Shown in pieces: positions 1 through 9,581 of a stretch of 64,000 nt of DNA; within the stretch, counting starts at the first letter, position 1, and each line of letters opens with the position of its first letter. The position numbers and the translations under genes were made by a program. The notes under the pieces were generated by a model. The model was not told the DNA's origin, searched no databases, and saw only the letters and a list, made by a program, of their open reading frames with translations. The stretch comes from Candidatus Latescibacterota bacterium (GTDB lineage Bacteria > Latescibacterota > UBA2968). Location: contig JAJDYX010000050.1 of assembly GCA_022824945.1 (NCBI GenBank), forward strand, positions 124,001 through 188,000, given 5' to 3'.

Positions 1-73
1 TCATCACTAAATCACATATATTGGATCACTCTTGCTTCCATCCAGCATTGGGACTGAAACAGAAAGAACGCCT

Positions 74-1804
74 ATGCCACACGCCGAGCAGATCGATCCC
101 ATCCGATTTGAGGTCATCCGAAATGCGCTGTCCGAAGCCACGGAAGAAATGGCGATTGCCCTGCGCCGCAGTGCCTACTCCACCAATATCAAAACCCGAG
201 CCGACTTCTCCTGTGTCCTTTTTGATAGCCGGGTCCGGGTCGTCGCTCAGGCCTTCGCGCAGCCCGTCCACCTCGGCTCCCTGTCCTTACTTGTCCCCAG
301 GATGGTGGAAGCATACGGGGCTGAAAACCTGGGTCCCGGTGACGCTATCCTGGCCAATGACCCCTACCTGGGCGGCGTACACCTGAATGACATCACCCTC
401 ATTTCGCCAGTATATCACAATAACACTTGCCTGGGGTATGTTGCCAACCTGGCGCACCATGTAGATGTAGGTGGAGGGTCCCCAGCGAGCATCGGTGCTT
501 TCAGAGAAGTGTTCCAGGAAGGCGTAATTATCCCGCCAGTCAAGCTCGTTGAGCGGGGCGAACTCGTCACCAATATCTTCGATCTCATCCTCGCGCAAAT
601 TCGTTCAAAACGCGAAATGGCAGGCGATCTGCGTGCCCAAATCGCAGCCAACAACACAGGTGTTCGCCGCTTATGTGCCCTCGCCGATCGCATAGGCGGC
701 GACACGGTGTCGTTCTACATTCGCGAATTGATTGCCTACACGGAACGTCGCACGCGCGTGGAAATCAGAAATTTGCCGAATGGCGATTTTTCAGCCGATG
801 GGCAGGTGGATAACGACGGTTTTACGGATCGGCCAGTACACCTTGCCGCACGAATCAGCATTCAAAATGATCAGATATGCTTCGATTTTACCGGTTCTGA
901 CGTTCAGCGTAGTGCTCCGGTGAATTCAACTGCGGCGATGACTTTTTCCGCCTGTGCCTATGTTCTCAAGTGTCTCATTGACCCGGATGTGCCAGTTAAT
1001 GCGGGTTTCTATAATACGGTTCAAATGGTCGCGCCCGAGGGAACGGTCGTGAACTGTTCACCCCACGCACCGGTTGTAGGAGGCTGGGAGACCCAATTGC
1101 GGCTAACAGATGTCATGCTAAGGGCTTTGGCCTCCGCATTTCCCGATAACATCCCGGCAGGTACCAAAGCCATGGTATGTCATGCGGGATTCGGCGGAAT
1201 CATCGCCAGCACAGGCGAGTATTACTGCTTTTTGGAAACCCTGGCCGGTGGCTATGGTGGTCGTGCTGCGAGCGATGGGCCGGACGCTGTTCAGACTCAT
1301 GGGCAGAATACCGAAAATGCACCTATCGAGGAAACAGAAATCAATTACCCGGTACGCATCGTGTGCTATGAACTGGTCGAAAACTCCGAAGGTCCCGGTA
1401 AATTCCGGGGCGGATTGGGCCTCCGGCGTGACTATCTCTTTCCCGACTATGAAGCCTCCTTCACTATCCTCGCCGACCGCGACAGGAAGGGCCCCAGGGG
1501 CCTATACGGCGGCAAACCTGGCCGCACTGCTGGTTATTTTCTCAATTCGAATGGAAAAACCGTCCGACTCGGTTCAAAAACCACCGTTCAGCTCCGACCG
1601 GGAGACATTGTCAGCTATCGCACCTGCGGTGGCGGCGGCTACGGTCTGCCCGCGGAGCGAGATCCCGAACGGGTGTTGCGCGACGTTCGAAACGGTATGG
1701 TCAGCCGGGAGCGAGCAAGGGTGATCTACCGAACGGAGATCGATACGGAGGCCTGGCGTGTGAACGATAGAGAAACGATGAGGTTGCGGAGTGAGATTAC
1801 CTGA
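74..1804 (+). CDS. Hydantoinase B / oxoprolinase B family protein (HyuB 1)
   Basis: Cytoplasmic subunit of the HyuA/HyuB family, which includes ATP-dependent N-methylhydantoinase, 5-oxoprolinase and acetone carboxylase subunits; it acts with the HyuA product encoded 30 bases downstream. The protein has 576 residues, normal for the family. It opens with the typical DPIRFEVIRNAL segment and carries the family landmarks NDPYLGGVHLNDI (about residue 96), HHVDVGG and a glycine-rich C-terminal CGGGGYGLP. The reading frame runs open up to a TTG at 32, but alignment with family N termini favours the ATG at 74, preceded by AGAAAGAA. The exact substrate cannot be told from sequence; 5-oxoproline, hydantoins and other cyclic amides are all possible. 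Confidence 0.9.
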   Translation: MPHAEQIDPIRFEVIRNALSEATEEMAIALRRSAYSTNIKTRADFSCVLFDSRVRVVAQAFAQPVHLGSLSLLVPRMVEAYGAENLGPGDAILANDPYLGGVHLNDITLISPVYHNNTCLGYVANLAHHVDVGGGSPASIGAFREVFQEGVIIPPVKLVERGELVTNIFDLILAQIRSKREMAGDLRAQIAANNTGVRRLCALADRIGGDTVSFYIRELIAYTERRTRVEIRNLPNGDFSADGQVDNDGFTDRPVHLAARISIQNDQICFDFTGSDVQRSAPVNSTAAMTFSACAYVLKCLIDPDVPVNAGFYNTVQMVAPEGTVVNCSPHAPVVGGWETQLRLTDVMLRALASAFPDNIPAGTKAMVCHAGFGGIIASTGEYYCFLETLAGGYGGRAASDGPDAVQTHGQNTENAPIEETEINYPVRIVCYELVENSEGPGKFRGGLGLRRDYLFPDYEASFTILADRDRKGPRGLYGGKPGRTAGYFLNSNGKTVRLGSKTTVQLRPGDIVSYRTCGGGGYGLPAERDPERVLRDVRNGMVSRERARVIYRTEIDTEAWRVNDRETMRLRSEIT

Positions 1805-1834
1805 TCATCCACTCGGTTCTGGAGGAAGATAAAC

Positions 1835-3922
1835 ATGGCGTACCGGCTGGGCATTGACACTGGTGGAACATTCACAGATGCAACGCTTATTGATGAAGAA
1901 ACTGGAGATGTCCATGTCGGTAAGGTGTCGTCCACACCGCGAGACCCTTCCCTCGGATTTATGGAAGCTACTCGTCGAATCCTGGGCGAAGCAGAAATTG
2001 AACCGACTAAAGTGGGCTATATCGTACACGGAACCACGGTGGTCACCAATGCAATTATCGAAGGCAAAACCGCTCGGACGGGTTTTATCACTACTGGTGG
2101 CTTCCGCGATCTGCTTGAAATCGCGCGCCAGATCCGTCCGTCGCTTTACGACCTGCAGTTTGAAAAGCCCCGGCCGCTGGTACCGCGCTATCTCTGCTTT
2201 GGTGTACCGGAGCGTCTGGATGCGAGGGGAAAGATTCTCGAGCCTCTCGATGAAAAAGCCGTCTCCGTCGCGGCGAGCCAACTGCGCCGGGAGGGTGTCA
2301 AATCGATCGCTGTCTGCCTGCTTCACGCCTACACCAATCCCGTCCATGAGCAGCGAGTTGGAGAGATCCTGAGGAGGGACTTTCCCGAAGCGATGGTGTC
2401 GCTGTCTTCGGAAGTATCACCGGAATTCCGGGAGTATTTTCGGGCCAGCACCACCGTCATAAACGCCTGCATCCGGCCTGTTGCTGCGCGCTACCTGGAA
2501 AACATCCAGGCCCGGTTGCGAGAAGAAGGGTTAATGGCGCAACTTTTGGTTATGCAAAGCAGTGGGGGAGTTCTGACCTTTGGAGCGGCAGCTAAAAAAC
2601 CGGTTTTTCTCGTCGAATCAGGTCCCGCGGCTGGCGTGATCGCAGCGACCTATCTGGGCGATACACTGGGTCATCCCAACGTGATCTCTTTTGACATGGG
2701 AGGGACAACGGCCAAAGCAGGCCTCGTACAGGACGGTCGGCCTCAGGTGACCAAGGATTACGAGGTCGGGGCTACCGCTCAGGCGGGCGCAGGTGGGGCA
2801 AGAGGCGGGGGATATCCCATCCGCACGCCCGTCATCGATCTGGTGGAAATCGGCGCCGGCGGGGGGTCAATCGCCTGGATAGATCCGGGTGGTGTGTTGC
2901 GGGTGGGGCCACACAGCGCGGGAGCCGATCCCGGTCCGGTATGCTACGGAAAGGGCGGCGAAGAACCCACGATCACCGACGCCAACCTGGTGCTGGGGCG
3001 CCTCAACCCGGATTACTTTTTGGGCGGTGAGATCGCACTGGACGCGGAAGCCGCTCGAAAGGCGATTCAGCAAAAATGCGCCGACCCGCTGGGACTGGAC
3101 CCCGTAGAAGCCGCCCACGGGATTGTGGAAATCGCCAACGCGGCCATGGTCAACGCCCTCCGGCTGGTTTCTGTTCAGCGGGGATACGATCCGAGAGAAT
3201 TCGTGTTGGTCGCCTTCGGCGGGGCCGGTCCAGTACATGCCTGCCGCCTATCGGCAGAAATGGAGATTCCGACCACCCTGATTCCGATGAGTCCGGGAAC
3301 CACTTCGGCGATGGGCTTGCTCGTGACAGATCTCAAGCACGACTACTCGACAACATTCATATGCCAGGTAGATAAGCTGGATCTCAAAGAGGTGGCGACA
3401 GCGTTCTGCAATATGGAACAACAGGGGAGGGAGATACTGGAGGAAGAAGGGGTGCAGGACAAGGACAAGGACTTCCTCCGCCAGGTAGATATGCGCTATG
3501 TAGGCCAGAGCTATGAACTGACTGTGCCGCTTTCTGGAACTGAATTCACACCAGCCGGGATTGAGGCCCTGCTGGTCCGCTTTCATCGGGAACACGATCG
3601 GGCCTACGGATACAGCGCCCCTGAAGAACCTGCGGAATTTGTCAATCTCCGCCTTTCAGCAATTGGCCGAATCGCAAAACCCCGACTCCGCAGCCTCGAT
3701 TCAAATTTGGACGCTCCGGCTCTCAAAATCAGTCGCCCCGTTTACTTTTCCGAGCGCAATGGATTTGTGGATTGTCCGATTTACGACCGCTATAACCTCG
3801 CCGCGGGGAACATCGTAGATGGCCCCGCGATTGTTGAAGAAGTCGATTCTACGACCGTTATCCACCCCGGGTACCGAGGAATCGTAGATACGTATGGGAA
3901 CCTGATTTTGACCGGGGAATGA
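1835..3922 (+). CDS. Hydantoinase A / oxoprolinase A family protein (HyuA 1)
   Basis: ATP-using subunit of the HyuA/HyuB complex, 695 residues, full length. The N-terminal nucleotide-binding loop GIDTGGTFTD lies at residues 6-15 and the second phosphate-binding loop SFDMGGTTAKAG at about 284-295, followed by IGAGGGSIAW near 337, all hallmarks of the hydantoinase A/oxoprolinase family. A strong GGAGGAAG site stands before the ATG. It forms an operon with HyuB 1, whose stop lies 30 bases upstream. In known members HyuA phosphorylates the cyclic amide or carbonyl so that HyuB can open it. Substrate is not predictable from sequence. Confidence 0.92.
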   Translation: MAYRLGIDTGGTFTDATLIDEETGDVHVGKVSSTPRDPSLGFMEATRRILGEAEIEPTKVGYIVHGTTVVTNAIIEGKTARTGFITTGGFRDLLEIARQIRPSLYDLQFEKPRPLVPRYLCFGVPERLDARGKILEPLDEKAVSVAASQLRREGVKSIAVCLLHAYTNPVHEQRVGEILRRDFPEAMVSLSSEVSPEFREYFRASTTVINACIRPVAARYLENIQARLREEGLMAQLLVMQSSGGVLTFGAAAKKPVFLVESGPAAGVIAATYLGDTLGHPNVISFDMGGTTAKAGLVQDGRPQVTKDYEVGATAQAGAGGARGGGYPIRTPVIDLVEIGAGGGSIAWIDPGGVLRVGPHSAGADPGPVCYGKGGEEPTITDANLVLGRLNPDYFLGGEIALDAEAARKAIQQKCADPLGLDPVEAAHGIVEIANAAMVNALRLVSVQRGYDPREFVLVAFGGAGPVHACRLSAEMEIPTTLIPMSPGTTSAMGLLVTDLKHDYSTTFICQVDKLDLKEVATAFCNMEQQGREILEEEGVQDKDKDFLRQVDMRYVGQSYELTVPLSGTEFTPAGIEALLVRFHREHDRAYGYSAPEEPAEFVNLRLSAIGRIAKPRLRSLDSNLDAPALKISRPVYFSERNGFVDCPIYDRYNLAAGNIVDGPAIVEEVDSTTVIHPGYRGIVDTYGNLILTGE

Positions 3923-3973
3923 CCGGACGCCTCCGGGCACGGGGCAGAGCGAGACTTCTGGAATACACTGATA

Positions 3974-4273
3974 ATGAACCTCGTGGATTCCGTGATTCGC
4001 ACGCGGTATCGAAATAGCTGGGAACAGGAAGAACTCATGGAACCCGGTGCAGTCTATCGGGTTCAGATTCCTCTGCCCCCAACCAGTAATTTGTTTCAGG
4101 CGGGGCATCGGATCAGGATCGACATATCCAGTAGCAATTTCCCTCGCCTGGACCTGAATCCCAATACGGGCGAACCAATGGGAAGGCATACACATATGGT
4201 ACCTGCACGCAACACGGTATATATGGACAAGCAGCGCCCGTCGAGTGTGCTTCTGCCGACTGTCCCGGTCTAA
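3974..4273 (+). pseudogene. C-terminal remnant of a CocE/NonD-family hydrolase
   Basis: These 99 codons match the C-terminal beta-sandwich (X-Pro dipeptidyl-peptidase C-terminal domain) of CocE/NonD serine hydrolases: IIRxRYR-like start, the EPGxVYR segment, TSNLFQAGHRIRIDISSSNF, and the closing ARNTVYxD and SVLLPxVP strands. The catalytic alpha/beta-hydrolase domain is absent. In frame, the sequence upstream of 3974 back to the HyuA stop codon does not resemble the family, so similarity begins abruptly near 3970. The simplest reading is a gene remnant left after recombination or insertion of the hyu pair. It could still be translated as a small protein, with the start shown, but a function is unlikely. 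Confidence 0.75.
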
Positions 4274-4293
4274 GCATTTATAGGAGAGAACAC

Positions 4294-5595
4294 ATGGGAA
4301 CTCGATTACAGGCCGGATTTGCACGAACGGATATTACCCCAGATCTGGGATGTCTGCTGCTGGGCTACCCGGATCCAGACCGCAGAGCCGAATCCGTACG
4401 TGACCGACTCAACGCGAATGCGCTCTACCTGGAACAAAATAGCGTGAGAGCCGTCATCTTGAGCCTTGATGTGTGCATTGTAGATGATGTCGAAGTCGAG
4501 TCCATTCGCCAGGGAATCTATGATCGAACAGGCATCCCTTCGGATCATATCACTGTCTGTGCTATCCAGACTCACAGTGGACCCTGCACTATCGACTGTT
4601 GGGGATGGAGCGAAAAGGACAAACCGTATATCGATAGGTTCGTCGAGAGAAGCATTGAAGCCGCCGTCACAGCTACTCAATCTCCTATACCTGTAACTGT
4701 GGGCATCGGCACAGCGCAGAGTGATGTGGGAGTCAACCGACGAGAGGTCCTTGAAAACCACGAGGTTGCTCTGGGTGTCAATCCCTGGGGGCCTTATGAT
4801 CCCGAGATGACCCTTTTGCGATTTGAAGGGAAGGATGGGCCACTTGTCTCATTGATTCACTACGGCGCGCATCCAACCGTTTTCTCCAGTGACAACAGGG
4901 CCGTGTCCCGCGATTGGCCGGGTGTCATGACCGACCGGGTGGAACACCTCACGGGCGCTCCGGCTTTCTTTGTCAACGGTGCCGTCGGTGACATCGCCCC
5001 CCGCACCAATAGCTACCGCGCCGTCGGAGATGGCGAAATGGCGCTCATGGAAGTCGGAACGAGAGCGGGAATGGATGCGATGCGTGCGTATCGGTCCATA
5101 AAAACATTCCGGGACCTGCCGTTGTCCATCATTACCGGAGGCATCCCGATGCCCTACCGGCCGTTGCCGCCACTGGAAGAAGCCGAGCGGGAGTTCGCTC
5201 TGGCCAAATCCGAAAAGGATGAGCCAGGGAAGGGCATGTGCGAGTACAAACACTGGGAAGCCGTTATCCATGCCCACAAAACCGAACCGTTACCAGGCAA
5301 GACCTATCCTCAGGTAATCACTGCTCTCGGGCCGATCGCATTTGTCCCATTCCCGGGCGAGCCATTCGCAGAAATCGTACTTCGATTGCGCCAGTACAGT
5401 CCTTTTCAGCATACGCTTTGTGCCAGCACTTCGTGTGGCAGCTATGGCTATTTCGTCACGCGGGATTCGCTGCACCGCGGAGGGTACGAAGTCTGGGTGG
5501 CCAAAGCTTTCGGCGCGTACATTCTGGCTGAAAACATCGACGACGTCCTGGTCGAAGAAAATCTGGCTCTCCTGCGCAATCTGCACGACCTGTAG
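4294..5595 (+). CDS. Neutral/alkaline ceramidase-like protein (copy 1)
   Basis: 433-residue protein of the neutral/alkaline non-lysosomal ceramidase N-terminal domain family, zinc-dependent amidases acting on N-acyl bonds. It starts with the family signature AGFARTDITPDLG, then has QTHSGP around residue 93 and HYGAHPTVF around 189-197, which correspond to the zinc-binding histidine regions, and a GAVGDIAPR segment. There is no clear signal peptide, whereas classical neutral ceramidases are secreted, and it lacks the C-terminal domain of true ceramidases. Start: GGAGAG lies before the ATG at 4294. It follows the CocE remnant and faces hyuB 2 on the opposite strand. True substrate unknown; a cytoplasmic amidase is as likely as a ceramidase. 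Confidence 0.82.
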   Translation: MGTRLQAGFARTDITPDLGCLLLGYPDPDRRAESVRDRLNANALYLEQNSVRAVILSLDVCIVDDVEVESIRQGIYDRTGIPSDHITVCAIQTHSGPCTIDCWGWSEKDKPYIDRFVERSIEAAVTATQSPIPVTVGIGTAQSDVGVNRREVLENHEVALGVNPWGPYDPEMTLLRFEGKDGPLVSLIHYGAHPTVFSSDNRAVSRDWPGVMTDRVEHLTGAPAFFVNGAVGDIAPRTNSYRAVGDGEMALMEVGTRAGMDAMRAYRSIKTFRDLPLSIITGGIPMPYRPLPPLEEAEREFALAKSEKDEPGKGMCEYKHWEAVIHAHKTEPLPGKTYPQVITALGPIAFVPFPGEPFAEIVLRLRQYSPFQHTLCASTSCGSYGYFVTRDSLHRGGYEVWVAKAFGAYILAENIDDVLVEENLALLRNLHDL

Positions 5596-5673
5596 GCCAT
5601 CACATCCAGGTTTCACCCATGGATATCCTCCAGGAGAATCAACTTCCGGGCTGTTGACTCTTCGCCTTAGAGG

Positions 5674-7230
5674 TCAACGCCTGCGTTCGGCGGCTGAGCC
5701 AAAGCCGCCGCCGCCGGCCTCGCGCATCGAAATCCGATCACCGGGTGACAGCTCGACACGCGATTTGGGGTCGACCGGTTGACCATTGACTTCGTACCGG
5801 CGAAGTGCCCCGTCGTCGCCGCCTTGTAGTCCCTTGGCTGCAAATTCGGTTCGCTGACCCATTAGGGCGATCTCGAGGAGATGGCCGGTGTCATTACGAA
5901 AGACCACTTCCTGGCCGTCGCCGCCGCGCCACTTCCCGCCGCCGCCTGTGTCGGGTAGGATCTCACGCTTTTCGATGGTGATGGACGTGCGGTTTTCCCA
6001 GACCTCCGTGGGGACCACAGTCATGTTGGACGGCGCCGGTGTGACGGCGCGGCCATCCTGCCCCAGCATGGCACCGAGCCCGCCGGCGAGAAAGAAGAGT
6101 GAGGAGATTTCCTCGCCGTCACGGTGACGTCCCTGGACGCTGAAGACATTCATCATGGCGGCGTCGGCCTGGACACGGTCCGGCAGGGCCGGCGCCATGG
6201 CACCCATCAAGAGCGGGACAACGAAGTGACCCACCGAATGTCGCCCACCGGTCGCCCACGGCGGTTGTGCATTGAGGATGCAATGATCGGGTGCCGAGAT
6301 ATCGATCGGCCGTGCCGCGCCGGCATTGTTCGGCAGATTGGGGATCGTCAGACACTTGATCACGTAGTTGGCCTGGGCGCGGGTGTAACAGAACGGCACG
6401 TTGATTGAGGCCCGCACAGGGCCTTCAGTGCCGGTGAAATCTATGGCGACATGACTGCCGTTTACTCTGACGTTGGCGGCCAATTGAACCGGCCGCCCCG
6501 GCCCCTCAATTACAATGGCATTGGCATAAGAGCCGTCAGGGATCTCGGCGATGCGTTCGCACATTGCGGCCTCGGCGTGATCGTTGATGGCGTCGGAGAG
6601 TGTTTCGATCTCATCGAGACCGTACTCGTCCATGAACTCCAGCAAGGCCCGCCCGCCGACTTCGTTACAAGCGACGTTCGCCATCAAATCGCCAACCGTC
6701 TGTTCCGGAACGCGGACGTTGGTGCGAACGATATCGAGGAGGAGTTCATTTAGCTGCCCACCGTCGCTTAGCTTGCACACGGGAAGGCGCAGGCCCTCGT
6801 GGTACACCTCCGTGCAGTCAGACGCCATGCCTTTGCCGCCGATATCCGGCAGATGCGTGACACTCATGGTGAACCCTGTCAGGCGATCGCCACGAAATAC
6901 CGGACGCATGACATTGATGTCGAATAAGTGACCGGTGCCCATCCATGGATCGTTGGTGGCGATGACATCGCCGGGTTTCAACGTGTTGGCCGGAAACGCA
7001 CGCAGCATGTGAGCGATGGTCTGTGGTGCCGTTCCGGTGAAGGACGGCACCGAGTAGCTGCCCTGCGCCACGAGGTGTGCTCTGGCGTCAAAGATCATAC
7101 ATGACAGGTCGTAGCCCTCTCGAACATTCATGGAGAACGATGTGCGGACGAGCGACAGGACGAGTTCGTCGGCAATCGAGACCAGGCGGTCCCATAAGAT
7201 CTTGAGACTGATGGGATCGTACTGGGTCAT
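5674..7230 (-). CDS. Hydantoinase B / oxoprolinase B family protein (HyuB 2)
   Basis: 518 residues, somewhat shorter than HyuB 1 (576) but with both family ends: DPISLKILWDRL at the N terminus, NDPWMGTGHLFD near residue 93 and GGGGFGSAA at the C terminus. It ends directly after that last motif, without the usual trailing helical tail of the other two copies here. The start overlaps the HyuA 2 stop by ATGA, so the two are translationally coupled. Together they should form an ATP-dependent cyclic-amide-opening enzyme. The sequence is clearly diverged from copies 1 and 3, so a different substrate is likely. Confidence 0.9.
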   Translation of the reverse strand: MTQYDPISLKILWDRLVSIADELVLSLVRTSFSMNVREGYDLSCMIFDARAHLVAQGSYSVPSFTGTAPQTIAHMLRAFPANTLKPGDVIATNDPWMGTGHLFDINVMRPVFRGDRLTGFTMSVTHLPDIGGKGMASDCTEVYHEGLRLPVCKLSDGGQLNELLLDIVRTNVRVPEQTVGDLMANVACNEVGGRALLEFMDEYGLDEIETLSDAINDHAEAAMCERIAEIPDGSYANAIVIEGPGRPVQLAANVRVNGSHVAIDFTGTEGPVRASINVPFCYTRAQANYVIKCLTIPNLPNNAGAARPIDISAPDHCILNAQPPWATGGRHSVGHFVVPLLMGAMAPALPDRVQADAAMMNVFSVQGRHRDGEEISSLFFLAGGLGAMLGQDGRAVTPAPSNMTVVPTEVWENRTSITIEKREILPDTGGGGKWRGGDGQEVVFRNDTGHLLEIALMGQRTEFAAKGLQGGDDGALRRYEVNGQPVDPKSRVELSPGDRISMREAGGGGFGSAAERRR

Positions 7231-9311
7231 GACGTCTCTCCGGCCAATGTCGCAATCAAGTTGCCCATGTCATCAACTTCGATCGTGTCGCCAACGCTCA
7301 GGACGGTTGTTGCCTCATTCTCCTGGACGAGGGCAGGACCCGTTATGCACTGCCCCTGGTCCAGGGCGTAACGATCATAGACAGGACAATTGGCAAGTCC
7401 CGTTGCGTCGTCGCAGAAGATGCTGGCCTCACCAACCTGGTCTTGTGAGGTCAGAGCGCCGCTGAATGGGCGATAGCGATCTGCGAATTCCGGCTCAGGT
7501 CCGGTCGCCTCCACTTTCCAATTGACAATCTCAATTCCGGTATCGATTGGCGTGGCGGCAAAAATCTTGGCATAGGTTTCGCGAAAGAGATCGGCGATGC
7601 CATTGCGGTCAATGCCCGGCGGAAGCGGCACTTCAACCTCGTGGCCCTGGCCGCAATACCGCATGTCAAGCCGCCTGTCAATTTGAATCTGCGCGTCGTC
7701 AATGCCGGCCTCTGCAAGGAGGCAACGTGCCTGGCGTTCAACCAGATTGAATCCGGCGTCGAGGCCATCTGCATCCAATTCTTCGAGATTGACCCGCCCA
7801 GAGCGCAAGGTTGCATAGGAGATCGGAGTCATCAAGAGTCCAATCGCCGACATCACGCCAGCACCGACGGGGAAAACCACCTTTGGGATTCGCAGCTTTC
7901 GAGCAATACGAATGGCGTGTGCCGGACCGGATCCGCCAAACGCGATCATTGTGCAGCGGCGGTAGTCGAAGCCGATTTCCGCAGCATGGGTGCGGAATGC
8001 CCGCGCGACGTCCTCGTTGATGACCTCATGAACACCCCAGGCGGCTCGGATCGTGTCAACCCGAAGTGGTTCGGTGACATTCCGGTCAATTGCATGATGT
8101 GCGGCTTCGCTGTCCAGGATCATATTCCCACCAAGAAATGCCTCTGGAACCAGATAGCCGAGGGTCAGGTTGGCATCCGTCAACGTTGCGTTGTCGCCGC
8201 CCTGGTTATAACAGGCTGGACCGGGCTCCGCGCCGGCGCTCTTGGGTCCAACGGCCAAAAGATTGCGTTCGTCGACATTGGCGATCGACCCGCCACCGGC
8301 ACCAATCTCAATCATGTCGATCACTGGGATACGGAGTGGGAGACCGCTGCCTTGCTTGAAGTCATGCTCTCGCGCCACCTCGAACTCGTAGCGGCGCAGG
8401 GGGCGGCCATTGCGGATCAGGGCGCCCTTTGCCGTCGTCCCGCCCATGTCAAATGCCAGTAGATTGGGTTCGCCAATTCGCTGTCCCAAATTGGCCGCCA
8501 TGAGGGCACCGGCGGCCGGCCCCGACTCGATAAGCCGCACCGGATAGCGCCGCGCGATTTCAGGCGTGACCATGCCGCCAGACGATGTCATCACCAGAAA
8601 ACGACCATCAAATCCCATGGTAGATAGTCCGGTCTCCAGGCGTTCGAGATAGCGATCGGTCAGCGGGCGCACATACGCGTTGATCGTGGTTGTCGACCAG
8701 CGTTCGTATTCCCGCATGAAGGGCAGTACGTCGGACGAGGTGCTGACATGCAGGTCGGGAAATGCCTTCGCGACAGTATCTCGGGCCTGGTTTTCGTGAT
8801 CCGGATTGGCATAGGCATGCAAGAAACAGATGGCCAGAGCCTCTATCCCATGCGCAGAAACCAGGTGTGCGACGGCCGCCTGGACCTCTTTTTCATTCAA
8901 GGGTGTCTCAACCTGCCCATCAAATAGGATGCGTTCCGAAAGCTCGGCGCGCAGATCCCGTGGGACGACTGGCTCTGCAAAACCCAGTCGCAGGTCGAAC
9001 AAATCGTAGCGACGCTCCATGGCGATATCCAGGACATCGCGGAAGCCCCTGGTGACCAACATGCCAGTCGTCGCGCCGCGGCGTTCGATGACGGCATTCG
9101 TGACGAGCGTCGTGCCGTGTGACAGGACGGTGACGTCGGAGATATCGACGCTGGTTCGGCTGAGTAGTGCTGCAATTCCGGTCAGAACGCTGAGCGATGG
9201 ATCGGACGGTGTGGTCAATTGCTTGTGTGTTGAGAGTTCGCCGGAGTCGTTATCGACCAGTGCGAAATCGGTAAAGGTGCCGCCGATATCGACGCCAAGC
9301 CTATGGGCCAT
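7227..9311 (-). CDS. Hydantoinase A / oxoprolinase A family protein (HyuA 2)
   Basis: 694 residues from the ATG at 9311, which has GGAG six bases upstream and gives the family N terminus MAHRLGVDIGGTFTDFALVD. An open frame reaches 9410, but those extra residues do not match the family. The second nucleotide-binding loop AFDMGGTTAKGAL lies near residue 290 and IGAGGGSIANVD near 340. The product pairs with HyuB 2 (ATGA overlap). A 41-codon threonine-aldolase-like remnant overlaps the first bases of this gene in another frame, suggesting that the operon was joined to a broken neighbour. Confidence 0.9.
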   Translation of the reverse strand: MAHRLGVDIGGTFTDFALVDNDSGELSTHKQLTTPSDPSLSVLTGIAALLSRTSVDISDVTVLSHGTTLVTNAVIERRGATTGMLVTRGFRDVLDIAMERRYDLFDLRLGFAEPVVPRDLRAELSERILFDGQVETPLNEKEVQAAVAHLVSAHGIEALAICFLHAYANPDHENQARDTVAKAFPDLHVSTSSDVLPFMREYERWSTTTINAYVRPLTDRYLERLETGLSTMGFDGRFLVMTSSGGMVTPEIARRYPVRLIESGPAAGALMAANLGQRIGEPNLLAFDMGGTTAKGALIRNGRPLRRYEFEVAREHDFKQGSGLPLRIPVIDMIEIGAGGGSIANVDERNLLAVGPKSAGAEPGPACYNQGGDNATLTDANLTLGYLVPEAFLGGNMILDSEAAHHAIDRNVTEPLRVDTIRAAWGVHEVINEDVARAFRTHAAEIGFDYRRCTMIAFGGSGPAHAIRIARKLRIPKVVFPVGAGVMSAIGLLMTPISYATLRSGRVNLEELDADGLDAGFNLVERQARCLLAEAGIDDAQIQIDRRLDMRYCGQGHEVEVPLPPGIDRNGIADLFRETYAKIFAATPIDTGIEIVNWKVEATGPEPEFADRYRPFSGALTSQDQVGEASIFCDDATGLANCPVYDRYALDQGQCITGPALVQENEATTVLSVGDTIEVDDMGNLIATLAGETS

Positions 9312-9426
9312 GGGATGCTCCACTGAGAATCGCGTCAACCATGGCCGGAGTTGATCGGGCAACAAAGTCCGATCTGAGATCGACGACCTGAGTTGCACCG
9401 CCGTCAGCAATGTTCTCGCACATCAT
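9301..9426 (-). pseudogene. N-terminal remnant of a threonine-aldolase-like PLP enzyme
   Basis: A 41-codon frame, from an ATG at 9426 to a TAG at 9301-9303, contains VVDLRSDFVARSTPAM. This matches the N terminus of low-specificity threonine aldolases (beta-eliminating lyase family), normally IDLRSDTVTRPTPAM. After about 40 residues the frame stops and similarity ends exactly where hyuA 2 begins. The rest of the aldolase, about 300 residues, is absent. I translated it by hand from the reverse complement. It is most simply a broken gene end at a recombination junction; a regulatory leader peptide is a less likely alternative. The 9427-9581 stretch upstream holds nothing else I recognise. Confidence 0.65.
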
Positions 9427-9581
9427 GTTTCTATCACCACCTGATGGCCATGGGCGTCAGCAGCTATGGTCTTTCCTCCCTGCAACTTCGCTGCTTTCTC
9501 CGTCTCTCGCCAGGTTTCATGGTTCTCTGCAGGGCATCGTGACACCCAGAGAAGGCTCGAATTCTGGAATTTTCCACCTCA

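Noticed and set aside
1..73. Leading stretch as a separate gene
   Set aside because: The frame belongs to hyuB 1 upstream of its likely start; no independent feature is seen.
7641..8462. 273-codon plus-strand open frame
   Set aside because: Antisense shadow of hyuA 2; no ribosome site and no recognisable domain.
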